From positions 84,991,095 through 85,055,094 of the forward strand of contig OY804579.1 of assembly GCA_963680875.1 (NCBI GenBank): a stretch of DNA of 64,000 bases, in the 5' to 3' direction. The notes below the pieces were generated by a model. That model saw only the letters and a program-made list of their open reading frames with translations, was not told the origin of the DNA and did not search any database. This document shows positions 1 through 9,078 of this stretch, one piece after another (the stretch's first letter is position 1; every line of letters starts with the position of its first letter). Made by a program: the position numbers and the translations under genes. This DNA comes from Bathymodiolus brooksi. Taxonomy: Eukaryota > Mollusca > Bivalvia > Mytilida > Modiolidae.

Positions 1-1
1 T

Positions 2-565
2 CAATGGAATGATCTCAGATTAAAGAATGGAATACTGTATAGGGTATCTAAAGAAGATGATGCATTGTGCGTTGTTATACCGTTTTGCGAAAAACGGAAT
101 ATAATACAACAGAGCCATGCTGATAAAACGTCGGCTTATTTGGGAGTCAGAGAAACGTTGGCTAGAATGAAGCAAAAGTTTTATTGGCCAGGAATACGAA
201 AGGATGTTAGAAGTTACATGGCCAGTTGTGAACCTTGCAGTAAGCGCAAATGCTTATTGCAAAAGAATCGAGACCTGATGAAGAGACAGGCCCTGGGTTG
301 TCATGTGCGAAGATGCAATTCGCAGAAAGTATTTGAGAAGCGAGAGCAGCGGAGACAGCCTCCTGAACATTCAAATACCCACAAAGTGGTGAACGGAACG
401 ACTGAGGGTATGCCCGACTTGGAATCGGGGGTTACTAAGGTTGTAAACCAACAAGATGAAAAGTTGGTACATGATTCAGCCTGGCTGGAATCTGAAGTAT
501 CACGTAGACCAAAGAGAAAGAAAAAGTCGCTTGCCTGGTTGAGTGCTTACGATCAGCATTGTTAA
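2..565 (+). pseudogene. Ty3/gypsy-type integrase fragment, catalytic core missing
   Basis: The frame is open from the window edge to the TAA at 563-565 and enters from the left. The first ~85 codons match the N-terminal H2C2 zinc-binding module of Ty3/gypsy integrases: an LKNGILYRVS-like lead, then H-x7-HLGV-like spacing, FYWPG, and a final CEPCSKRKC giving the Cys pair. In intact elements the RNase-H-fold catalytic core (D,D35E) follows. Here the protein runs directly into a basic tail (RRPKRKKK, then LAWLSAYDQHC) resembling the polyprotein C-terminus. I infer an in-frame internal deletion of the core, so this is a dead retrotransposon remnant. No LTR was delimited on the right. Upstream gag, protease, RT and RNase H would lie outside the window. 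Confidence 0.75.
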
Positions 566-1989
566 AGTTAACCGTTTCTGTAGATAAATATGTAAATAGA
601 TATTGAAGATAATGTATATCTTATGATTTTATTTGTGCATAGTTGTTTGTAAGTGACAAGTTATCTCTTGTGTTGGATGACAAGTATAGAGAGGCAGTCA
701 TCAACTTGTCATTATTATTTTATGTGTCCGTCGGATGGGGACGTTAAATCCGAGGTCCCGTGTTCAGTAAGCACCACGCCTGTGCACGTTAAAGATACCT
801 TCAGTAGCAGCAGTCTCTTCGGAGCTGTGTTCGCTAAGAGGAGGCATCAATATGAAGACGCTACTTAGGGAAAATTACTTCATACTGGTTTTTGAAGTTT
901 TATGTTTCTTTTCCAGTGGCAGTTTAAATTACATTCTATGATTATTAGGTGGTTAAATTTGTTAATTGTTCTAGTAAATTTCTGCTACAGCTGCCCAGTT
1001 ATAGGGTTAAAAGTATTTAGAATGAGTTAGGGAAGATGAAAGTCTGTTTAAGTTTTGTGTTAAGTAGAATGTCACATTACATGTAGTTACGAAGTTGTCG
1101 TCTTCAGTAGTGGAAACTGATGAAACTCTGAACATGGTGGTAGATTTAAATTCTACGAGCTGAAGTTCGGACCTACCAGGGTTTGGAACATTTTGGACTA
1201 GTGACCGATGGCGTTCGGCACTTAGCATTGATAGGCATTGTGGCCTTTCTTTTTGTCCAGCTGATGACAAAACATCTGATTTGCATGTTGACAGAATTTG
1301 GGTCTGCAAAATGGCTACAGAAATCGAAGTATTCAGTTGAAGCTTGAAGAGTTGGTAAATGCGAGGACGCATTTCTTGGAGGCGTGGGTATTGTGACAAA
1401 ATTAGTTAACACGTATTTAAAATATGTATGCAAATTCTAAAAATAAATTAAGGCTATACATAGGTGATAATTTGCGCACTTGACCGTATAATTTCCTTCC
1501 CCACTTCCACGAATTCCTTTTTTTTTTGGTTGCGTATATTGTTTTAACAAACGGTAAGACATTATAGTTGATTAATGTACACGTTGTGCATACAAACTAT
1601 TAAGTTACAACTTTCGAAACTATGGACTATTTTTATTTATCAAGTTGTTGGTTCAATAAGACATTCTAAGCATACGAATAGTTTCTATTTTTACTTTCCA
1701 TATTGTTTATAATTACTACGATAATTAACATTTGGAGTCATACACGGGTTGGGATATGAAATAATGCACGGAAATAGTCTAATCATTTACACGCTTTGTG
1801 GTTTTCATTGGGTTATATAAAATCGTCTTGGTGATGCAGACCTTTGGAATCGTCTGTATAAAATGGTATAGTCCAAAACAGGATATATAAACGCTTGTCA
1901 CAGCGTGTCTGGGGACTTTGGGTTGCTCTGTTGAGCAACATGTTTGGTCAATAGCCAATGCAATACTAGTATTCGCTCTTGGTTACTTG
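566..1989. other. No gene recognised; probable retroelement 3' region
   Basis: There is no credible coding region. Bases ~725-830 hold a G+C-richer stretch (GGGACGTTAAA ... GCACGTTAAAGATACC) of a kind I associate with dispersed mollusc repeats. A TATA-like GATATATAAACG at ~1883 is followed by a GC-richer start-like segment. It could be an LTR promoter of the element ending at 565, but I could not find matching LTR ends. Confidence 0.4.
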
Positions 1990-2380
1990 ATTAGCAGCTT
2001 TACGCACAGGTTAAATTGACTATAGCTACGTGCATCAACACGCACAGGTCTGATGCACCAGTGCTGAACAACGCACAGGTTGAATTAACTATAGTAGCGT
2101 GCGTAAAACGCGCAGGACTGACTCAGAAAGTGCTGTAAAAACGCACAGGTTGAATTAGCTATAGTGGTGTGAGCAAAACGCACAAGATTGACGCACAGGT
2201 TGATCTGGTAATAGGTGCGGGCGTCAAAAACGCACAGGCTGAACCAGTAATAGGTACGTGCGTAAAACCGCTCAGGTTAAACTAGCAAAAGGTGCGAGGG
2301 TAAAACGCACAGGTTAAACTAATAATAGATGCGTGCGTAAAACGCACAGGTCCGACACACGGGTGCCAAAAACGCACAAC
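1990..2380. repeat. Degenerate minisatellite (ACGCACAGGTT units)
   Basis: Roughly eight units of ~40-60 bp each carry ACGCACAGGTT followed by (G/A)AA(T/C)TA, (C)TATAG or AATAG, and GTGCGTAAAA. The units are imperfect in length and sequence. Confidence 0.75.
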
Positions 2381-2518
2381 ATTGTCCATAGGTTTAACTG
2401 TATAAGCTAAAAAGACGATATACAGAGCGTTACTTGAATCCAGTGAAGTAACTCTGGTACAAACCGGATTACGCCAGTGACGTGCAACCCCCTGCACGTT
2501 ACAGTATATGGGCACTCC

Positions 2519-3242
2519 CGGCGTGACCTTTTACCCAAATACACCCAAATATACCCAAATACACCATAAAATTATATTATTTCTATTATTTTGAGATGTT
2601 TTATGAATAATTAATGATTTATTAGCTCCTCTATCGTTATTTTTTCATGAATTTCAACAAAATAGCCAGGTTTTTACGGACCCGACCTCGCTTACAATCA
2701 CGAATATAACCAAATATACATTAAAATTTCGTCTTTCAAAAGTCTGATATGTGTAAATTATTTTTATATTTTTACAGAAATTCTGATACTGAAAACAATT
2801 CTAATCTTTTTAAAACTTATGCAGTTGATTTAAGGTGATTGCTATGTGAGTAAGTTGTAAATGTATGTCTAATCACCGAAAAAAGGAGCATGCTGATCAT
2901 TTCCCGTTTTCATATATATTTTTATTCATATTCAAACAGGAGGAAAAGGAATAAGATAAATAAATAAAATAACTAAAAGAGTGTTGGAAGAAATATATTT
3001 GTTGTATGTAAGTAACACATACCATATGAGTGTGCTTGGGTACATTTGTATTTGTTGGAAGCGGCCATCTGGTATCGATGTTTAAAAGTTATAAAATTTC
3101 TCATTTTGATTACTCTTGTGACAAAGTTATTGAATTGTTTAATGAAAAATAATTCATATAGAACCTTTAACTAATACAATAAATACGATTTTATAGTGTA
3201 TTTGGGTATATTTGGGTGTATTTGGTTAAAAAGTCACGCCCG
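2519..3242. mobile_element. Non-autonomous DNA transposon (MITE-like), ~50-bp TIRs, 8-9 bp TSD
   Basis: The ends 2519-2572 and ~3189-3242 are inverted repeats of about 50 bp: left CGGCGTGACC then TTTTACCCAAATACACC, right the reverse complement with few changes. Inside each arm ATACACCCAAAT-type heptamers are iterated. The direct repeat GGGCACTCC lies immediately outside both ends (2510-2518 and ~3242-3250), as expected for a target-site duplication. The interior is AT-rich with no coding frame. An 8-9 bp TSD fits hAT, Merlin or Mutator-like superfamilies; I cannot decide which. Confidence 0.85.
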
Positions 3243-3324
3243 GGCACTCCTTAACTGACGTGCCGTTACAGTAAACATCATAACTTCTTATGTTGGCAGA
3301 ATTTGTTGGTGGTCGCCATGAGCG

Positions 3325-6300
3325 ATGATCATATTTGTAGTTTCTGAGAAGGCATTTGAACATTTTCCCATAGGGTCCAATGTTAATCTATGTCCTGCGA
3401 TGGCGGCCATCTTGGATTTCCGATTGGCATAAAAAAACAGACACTTTTTAGAGGACCATCAAATGATTATTCCTGGGCAGTTTGGTTTTAATTGTCCATG
3501 TGGTTCAAGAGAAGAAGCGTTTTGAAACATTTTTCCCATAGGGTCCAAAGTTAAACTTAGTCCTGCCGTAGCCGCCATTTTGAATTTCATATCGGAACAA
3601 AAAACCTAAAGTTTCTAAAGGACCATCCAATGAACATTCATGTACAGTTTGGCTTTTAATCATATTTGAAGTTTCTGGGAAGAAGGCATTTGAACATTTT
3701 CCCATAGGGTCCAATGTTAATCTATGTCCTGCAGTGGTGGCCATCTTGGATTTCTGATCGGCATAACAAACTCAAATTCTGTAGAGGACCTTCCAATGAT
3801 CATTCTTGGGCAGTTTGGTTTCATTTGTTCAAGTGGTTTCAGAGCAGAAGCGTTTTGAGATTCTTTTCCCATAGGGTCCAATGTTAAACTAAGTCCTGCT
3901 GTAGCCGCCATCTTCCATTTTATATTGGGCCAAAAAACCTAAAGTTTGTAGATGACCATCCAATGTACATTCATGTACAGTTTGGCTTTAATCATATTTG
4001 TAGTTTCTGAGAAGAAGGCATTTGAACATTTTCCCATAGGGTCCAATGTTAATCTATGTCCTGCATTGGCGGCCATCTTGAATTTTTGATCGGTATAAAA
4101 ACAGAAAATATGTAGAGGACCTTCCAATGATCATTCCTGAGCAGTTTGGTTTCAATTGTCCAAGTCGTTTCAGAGAAGAAGTGTTTTGAAAAAAAATTCC
4201 CATAGGGTCCAATGTTAAATTAAGTCCTGCCGTAGCAGCCATTTTGAATTTCATATCGGAACAAAAAAACCTAAAGTTTGTAGAGGACCATCCAATGAAC
4301 ATTCATGTACAGATTAGCTTTCATCAAATTTGTAGTTTCTGAAAAGAAGGCATTTGAACATTTTCCCATAGGGTCCAATGTTAATCTATGTTCTGCGATG
4401 GTGGCTATCTTGGATTTCCGACCGGCATAAAAAAACAGAAACTTTGTAGAGGACCTTCCAATGATCATTCCTGGGCAGTTTGGTTTCAATTGTCCAAGTG
4501 GTTTCTGAGAAGAAGCGTTTTGAAACATTATTCCCATATGGTCCAATGTTAAACTAAGTCCTGCCGTAGCCGCCATTATGAATTTCATATCGGAACAAAA
4601 ACGTAAAGTTTGTAGAGGACCATCAAATGAACATTCTTGTACAGTTTAGCTTTGATCATATTTGTAGTTTCTGAGAAGAAAGCATTTGAACATTTTCCCA
4701 TAAGGTCCAATGTTAATTTATGTTCTGCGATGGCGGCCATCTTGGATTTCCGATCGGCATAAAAAACAGATAATTTGTAGAGGACCTTCCAATGAACATT
4801 CATGTACAGTTTGGCTTTAATCATATTTGTAGTTTCTGAGAAGAAGGCATTTGAACATTTTCCCTAAGGGTCCAATGTTAATTTATGTATTGCGGTGGCG
4901 GCCATCTTGGATTTCCGATCGACATAAAAAACATAAATTTGTAGAGGACCTTCCAATGATCATTCCTGGGTAGTTTGGTTTCAATTGTCCAAGTGGTTTC
5001 AGAGAAGAAGTGCTTTGAAACATTTTTCCCATAGGGTCCAATGTTAAACTAAGTTCTGCCGTAGCCGCCATTTTGAATTTCATATCGGAACAAAAAATGT
5101 AAAGTTTGTAGAGGACCAACCAATAAACATTCATGGACAGTTTAGCTTTGATCATATTTGTAGTTTCTGAGAGAGAAGGCATTTGAACATTTTCCCATAG
5201 GGTCAAAATGTTAATCTATGTCCTGCGGTGGCGGCCATCTTCGGTTTTCGATCGGCATAAAAAACAGAAACTTTGTAGAGGACCTTCCAATGATCATTCC
5301 TGGGCAGCTTGGTTTCAATTGTCCAAGTGGTTTCAGAGAAGAAGCCTTTTGAAACATTTTTCCCTTAGGATCCAATGTTAAACTAAGTGCTGCCGTAGCC
5401 GCCATTTTGAATTTCATATCGGAACAAAAAACTAACGTTTGTAGAGGACCACCCAATGTACATTCATGTACAGTTTGGCCTTAATCATATTTGTAGTTTC
5501 TGAGAAGAAAGCATTTGAACATTTTCCCATAGGGTCCAATGTTAATCTATGTCCTGCATTGGCGGCCATCTTGAATTTCTGATCGGCATAAAAACAGAAA
5601 ATATGTAGAGGACCTTCCAATGATCATTCCTGAGCAGTTTGGTTTCAATTGTCCAAGTCGTTTCAGAGAAGAAGTGTTTTGAAAAAAAAATTCCCATAGG
5701 GTCCAATGTTAAACTAAGTCCATATCGGAACAAAAAACCTAATGTTTGTAGAGGACCATCCAATGAACATTCATGTACAGTTTAGCTTTGATCATATTTG
5801 TAGTTTCCGAGAAGAAGGCATTTGAACATTTTCCAATAGAGTCAACATGTTAATCTATGTCCTGCGGTGGCGGCCATCTTGGGTTTTCGATCGGCAAAAA
5901 AAACAGAAAATTTGTAGAGGACCTTCCAATGACCATTCCTGGGCAGTTTGGCTTCAATTGTCCAAAAGTAAAGGTAATAACAAAATTACCGAACTCCGAA
6001 CAATCTTACAAAGGGAAAGTCAAAACTCATAATTATATAAACAGACAAAATCAGTCAACAACCGGAAAACTGTGAAAACCGTAATGACCCTGACTTGGTA
6101 CAGGCATTTCTAAAAAAATGGTGGGTTGAATCAGATTTTAAGGCGCCAAACCTCCCGCTCTGTGGTTTCTGAGAAGAAGCCTTTTGAAACATATTTCCCG
6201 TAGGGTCCAGTGTTAAACTAAGTGCTGCCGTAGCCGCCATTTTGAATTTCATATCGGAACAAAAAACCTAACGTTTGTAAAGAACCATCCAATGAACATT

Positions 6301-6742
6301 CATGTACAGTTTGGCTTTAATTATATTTGTAGTTTCTGAAAAGAAGGCATTTGAACATTTTCCCATATTATCCAATGTTAATCTATGTCCTGCGGTGGCG
6401 GCCATCTTGGATTTCCGATCGGCATATAAAACAGAAACTTGGTAAAGGACATTCCAATGATCATTCACTTACAGTTTGGGTTCAGTCAGTTCATTAGTTT
6501 CAGAGAAGAAGATATTTGAAATTTCAGCCAATCAGAGCATATTATTGGCCTTGGCAGCCATGTTGAATATCCGACTGGAGCGAAAAACAGAAACTTTGTA
6601 GAGGACCATTGAAGTAACATTCCTGCTAAGTTTGGTTCCCATTGGCCCAGTGGTTTCGGAGAAGAAGCTTGAAATGTGAAAAGTTTATAGACGACGGACG
6701 ACAGACGACGGACGTCAATTGATGGCAGTCCAGGTGAACTAA
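3325..6742 (-). mobile_element. Dimeric ~331-bp satellite array with Helentron/pearl-like 5' end
   Basis: About ten copies of a ~331-bp unit made of two diverged ~166-bp halves. One half contains GTTTCTGAGAAGAAGGCA, the other GTGGTTTCAGAGAAGAAG; both carry TTTTCCCATAGGGTCCAATG. The first-half landmark recurs at ~3341, 3672, 4003, 4335, 4668, 4833, 5163, 5497, 5803 and 6333. The single 165-bp step (4668 to 4833) is loss of one half-unit. Units diverge after ~6480. The right edge (6666-6742) reads on the minus strand as TTAGTTCACCTG followed by GTCCGTCGTC, the same start as the elements at 9079, 12694 and 22041, so the array looks like the expanded core of such an element on the minus strand. 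Confidence 0.8.
5966..6161 (-). repeat. Inserted ~196-bp dispersed repeat R1
   Basis: This segment interrupts a satellite unit exactly between TCCAA (5961-5965) and GTGGTTTCT (6162). Its reverse complement matches 7329-7521 (landmarks GGAGGTTTGGCGCC, CCTGTACCAAGTCAGGG, TTGTTGACTGATTTTGTCTG). No clear target duplication is visible. Confidence 0.75.
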
Positions 6743-6972
6743 TAAACGCAGTCTTTTTCCCCTGTCAAATTCTTTGCTACAATGCACAGTAAGTGGACAT
6801 AATTATTCATCACTTCCTATTTTTCCTATATACCAGTACTTCATGAAAAACCACGATTTTTTAAAAAATATACAGAAGTTATTTCTTGACCAATATCACT
6901 GAAATTTTCGCTCACAAACACAAAATGTCTTGAAATTTTCTCTATAATCTTTGTAAATTTTGTGATTTATAG
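6743..6972. other. AT-rich spacer, nothing recognised
   Basis: Short intergenic stretch between the satellite array and the 42-bp tandem repeat; no frame, SINE or terminal repeat seen. Confidence 0.5.
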
Positions 6973-7182
6973 CAAGGGAAATAAAACCTTTCCTGTATAT
7001 CAGTTGGTGTTCCTCAAGGGAAATAAAACCTTTCTTGTGAATCAGTTGGTGTTCCTCAAGGGAAATAAAACCTTTCTTGTGTATCAGTTGGTGTTCCTCA
7101 AGGGAAATAAAACCTTTCTTGTGTATCAGTTGGTGTTCCTCAAGGGAAATAAAACCTTTCTTGTGAATCAGTTGGTGTTCAC
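6973..7182. repeat. 42-bp tandem repeat, 5 copies
   Basis: Five near-identical 42-mers begin CAAGGGAAATAAAACC and end CAGTTGGTGTTCCT. Because 42 is divisible by three, a spurious 14-residue periodic frame results. Confidence 0.9.
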
Positions 7183-7328
7183 ATGTTTAGTGCTTTCAGC
7201 TTTCAGTTAACTGTGTACATATTTTGACATGAGGTGAAATTAATGACTTTTGCTGATTGCAAATATAAACAACAGTGTACACTGTACAATGCTGTTATAG
7301 TGACAACCGGAACCTTTTAACCGTAATG

Positions 7329-7521
7329 GAAGCGGGAGGTTTGGCGCCGTAAAATCTTATTCAACCCTTCATTTCTTTGGAAATGCCTGTACCAAGTCAG
7401 GGCCATTGCGGTTTTCCCAGTTTTCCGGTTGTTGACTGATTTTGTCTGTTTATTGACTTATGAGTTTTGCCTTTGCCTTTGGAAGATTGCTCGGTGTTCA
7501 GTAATTTTGTTATTACCCTTA
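7329..7521 (+). repeat. Dispersed repeat R1, second copy
   Basis: Runs from AGCGGGAGGTTTGGCGCC to the ATTTTGTTATTACCC end. It heads a ~600-bp segment (to 7972) whose 3' two-thirds is a LINE tail. The whole segment is repeated directly from 7973 onward, with insertions. Confidence 0.7.
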
Positions 7522-7540
7522 TGTATGTATCATGTATTAT

Positions 7541-7972
7541 TGCAGGATTAGATTTACATTATTTGCATGTATGAAATATTTGATATTTGTTGCCTATAAT
7601 AGTTGTAAAACTGTTTTTAGTATCTTCCTAATATGGTCATTTTTTTCATAGAAAAGTATAAATTTAATTTATCTTACAAGAATATTGATAAAATCACATA
7701 TTTCTCTCCTTTGATTTGAAATTTAATAGCTTTTTTATATGGAGAATTGTGAGTAAATAATTTATATCATCATATTCTTCTTTTATTTTGTACCCTGTAA
7801 CTAAATTTTTCAAGGTTAGAACATGTTCACCTAATTTAAGTTTTGAAAACAGGTTTTTTATTATCCTCCAAAATGTTTCCAATCTTTTGCATTCAAAGAA
7901 GTGTGCATAATTTTCTGTAATTTGACAATTATTACATAAGTTATGAGTGGTTATATGCCATTTGAATAACAA
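7541..7972 (-). pseudogene. LINE 3' end with zf-RVT-like C-terminus, fragment
   Basis: On the minus strand, 7972-7694 encodes ~92 residues with LLFKWHITTHNLCNNC, then an ENYAHFFECKRLETFW segment. This is the Cys/His zinc-knuckle (zf-RVT type) near the C-terminus of Tx1/L1-like LINE ORF2. The rest is 3' UTR. Position 7787 is the empty version of the site occupied by the Helentron-like element at 9079-11572. Confidence 0.65.
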
Positions 7973-8140
7973 TTCTTTGGAAATGCCTGTACCAAGTCAG
8001 GGCCATTGCAGTTTTCCCAGTTTTCCAGTTGTTGACTGATTTTGTCTGTTTATTGACTTATGAGTTTTGCCTTTGCCTTCGGAAGATTGCTCGGTGTTCA
8101 GTAATTTTGTTATTACCCTTATGTATGTATCATGTATTAT
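7973..8140 (+). repeat. Dispersed repeat R1, third copy (5' part missing)
   Basis: A near-identical direct copy of 7374-7540, beginning CTTTGGAAATGCCTG. It is continued by LINE tail sequence only after the insertion ending at 8833. Confidence 0.75.
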
Positions 8141-8833
8141 CACATATTTTGTTGCAATATGCTCGTTTTTGCATGTCCAATAATAGCTAAAAGTCAGTGT
8201 TGGCTATTTGCCCTCAGAGCAAATACGGGACAAATATCCATATTTGCCATCAAATATCCGTATTTGCCCCCTAATTCAACTTCCGGCATCTGCGCAGTAG
8301 TCTCAAAGTACAAGGAAAGATGATGCATAAAGATATGCATAAAATTGTATTTCAATCAAATTAACACATTTCACCATATTGGAATAAAGCTTAAATAACT
8401 TGAAACGGAATAATTAGATAAAATATATATGTCGTGTTGAATTTTAATTTCCATTCAAATGTCAACGTCTTGGGTAGATTTTACAAACAGTTTCTAATGT
8501 CATTGTACATACAGATCGACATTGTTTGGTATATTTTTGAAACCAGACTCGAAGCAAAAATATTTGCAAGTTGAACAAAGGCAACTCTCTTAAGGATTTA
8601 TTTTCGCAATTTGTCAGTTCAAAGATCTTTTTTGCAATATAAATGTCAATGCTTGGAAAAGGTCAATGTAAAATATGTGATAAAAAGATTATGACATGAA
8701 ATTTTCCATATCGTCCCTGGTATCAACCCTCGACCCATATCAGCCCTCCAGCTTCGCTGTCGGGCTTGATATGGAAGTCTCGGGCTAATACCAGGGCCGA
8801 TATGGAAAATGTCATGTAATAATCTCTTGTTAT
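8141..8833. mobile_element. ~693-bp insertion with internal TIR pair and palindrome
   Basis: Comparison with the uninterrupted copy (7531-7550, GTATTAT followed by TGCAGG) shows that 8141-8833 is an insertion, with TTAT on both sides. Inside, TTATCACATATTTT (8137-8150) is the inverted repeat of AAAATATGTGATAA (8670-8683), framing a ~540-bp body. Next to it lies the 140-bp palindrome 8686-8825. No coding frame. Confidence 0.65.
8686..8825. repeat. Foldback palindrome, ~65-bp arms
   Basis: The left arm starts AGATTATGACATGAAATTTT and the right arm ends GGAAAATGTCATGTAATAATCT read to its complement. Both contain CCATATC and a GGTAT(C/T)A(A/G)CCC core, with a small loop around CTTCGCTGTCGG. Pairing is imperfect but extensive. 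Confidence 0.75.
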
Positions 8834-9078
8834 TGCAGGATTAGATTTACATTATTTGCATGTATGAAATATTTGATATTTGTTGCCTATAATACTTGTA
8901 AAACTGTTTTTAGTATCTTCCTAATATGGTCATTTTTTTCATAGAAAAGTATAAATTTAATTTCTCTTACAAGAATATTGATTATATCACATATTTCTCT
9001 CCTTTGATTTGAAATTTAATAGCTTTTTTATATGGAGAATTGTGAGTAAATAATTTATATCATCATATTCTTCTTTTA
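8834..9078 (-). pseudogene. LINE 3' UTR, distal part (interrupted copy)
   Basis: Near-identical to 7541-7786. It is separated from its continuation at 11573 by the Helentron-like insertion. Confidence 0.7.

Noticed and set aside
1007..1433. Two overlapping minus-strand ORFs near the gypsy remnant
   Set aside because: No motif, no splice signals, and overlapping each other in different frames.
3505..6468. Series of minus-strand frames (60-107 codons) with LTLDPMGK repeats
   Set aside because: They are translations of the ~331-bp satellite; phase drifts from unit to unit and no start or splice signal is shared.
6962..7210. Protein of 14-residue repeats (KGNKTFL type)
   Set aside because: A product of the 42-bp minisatellite only.
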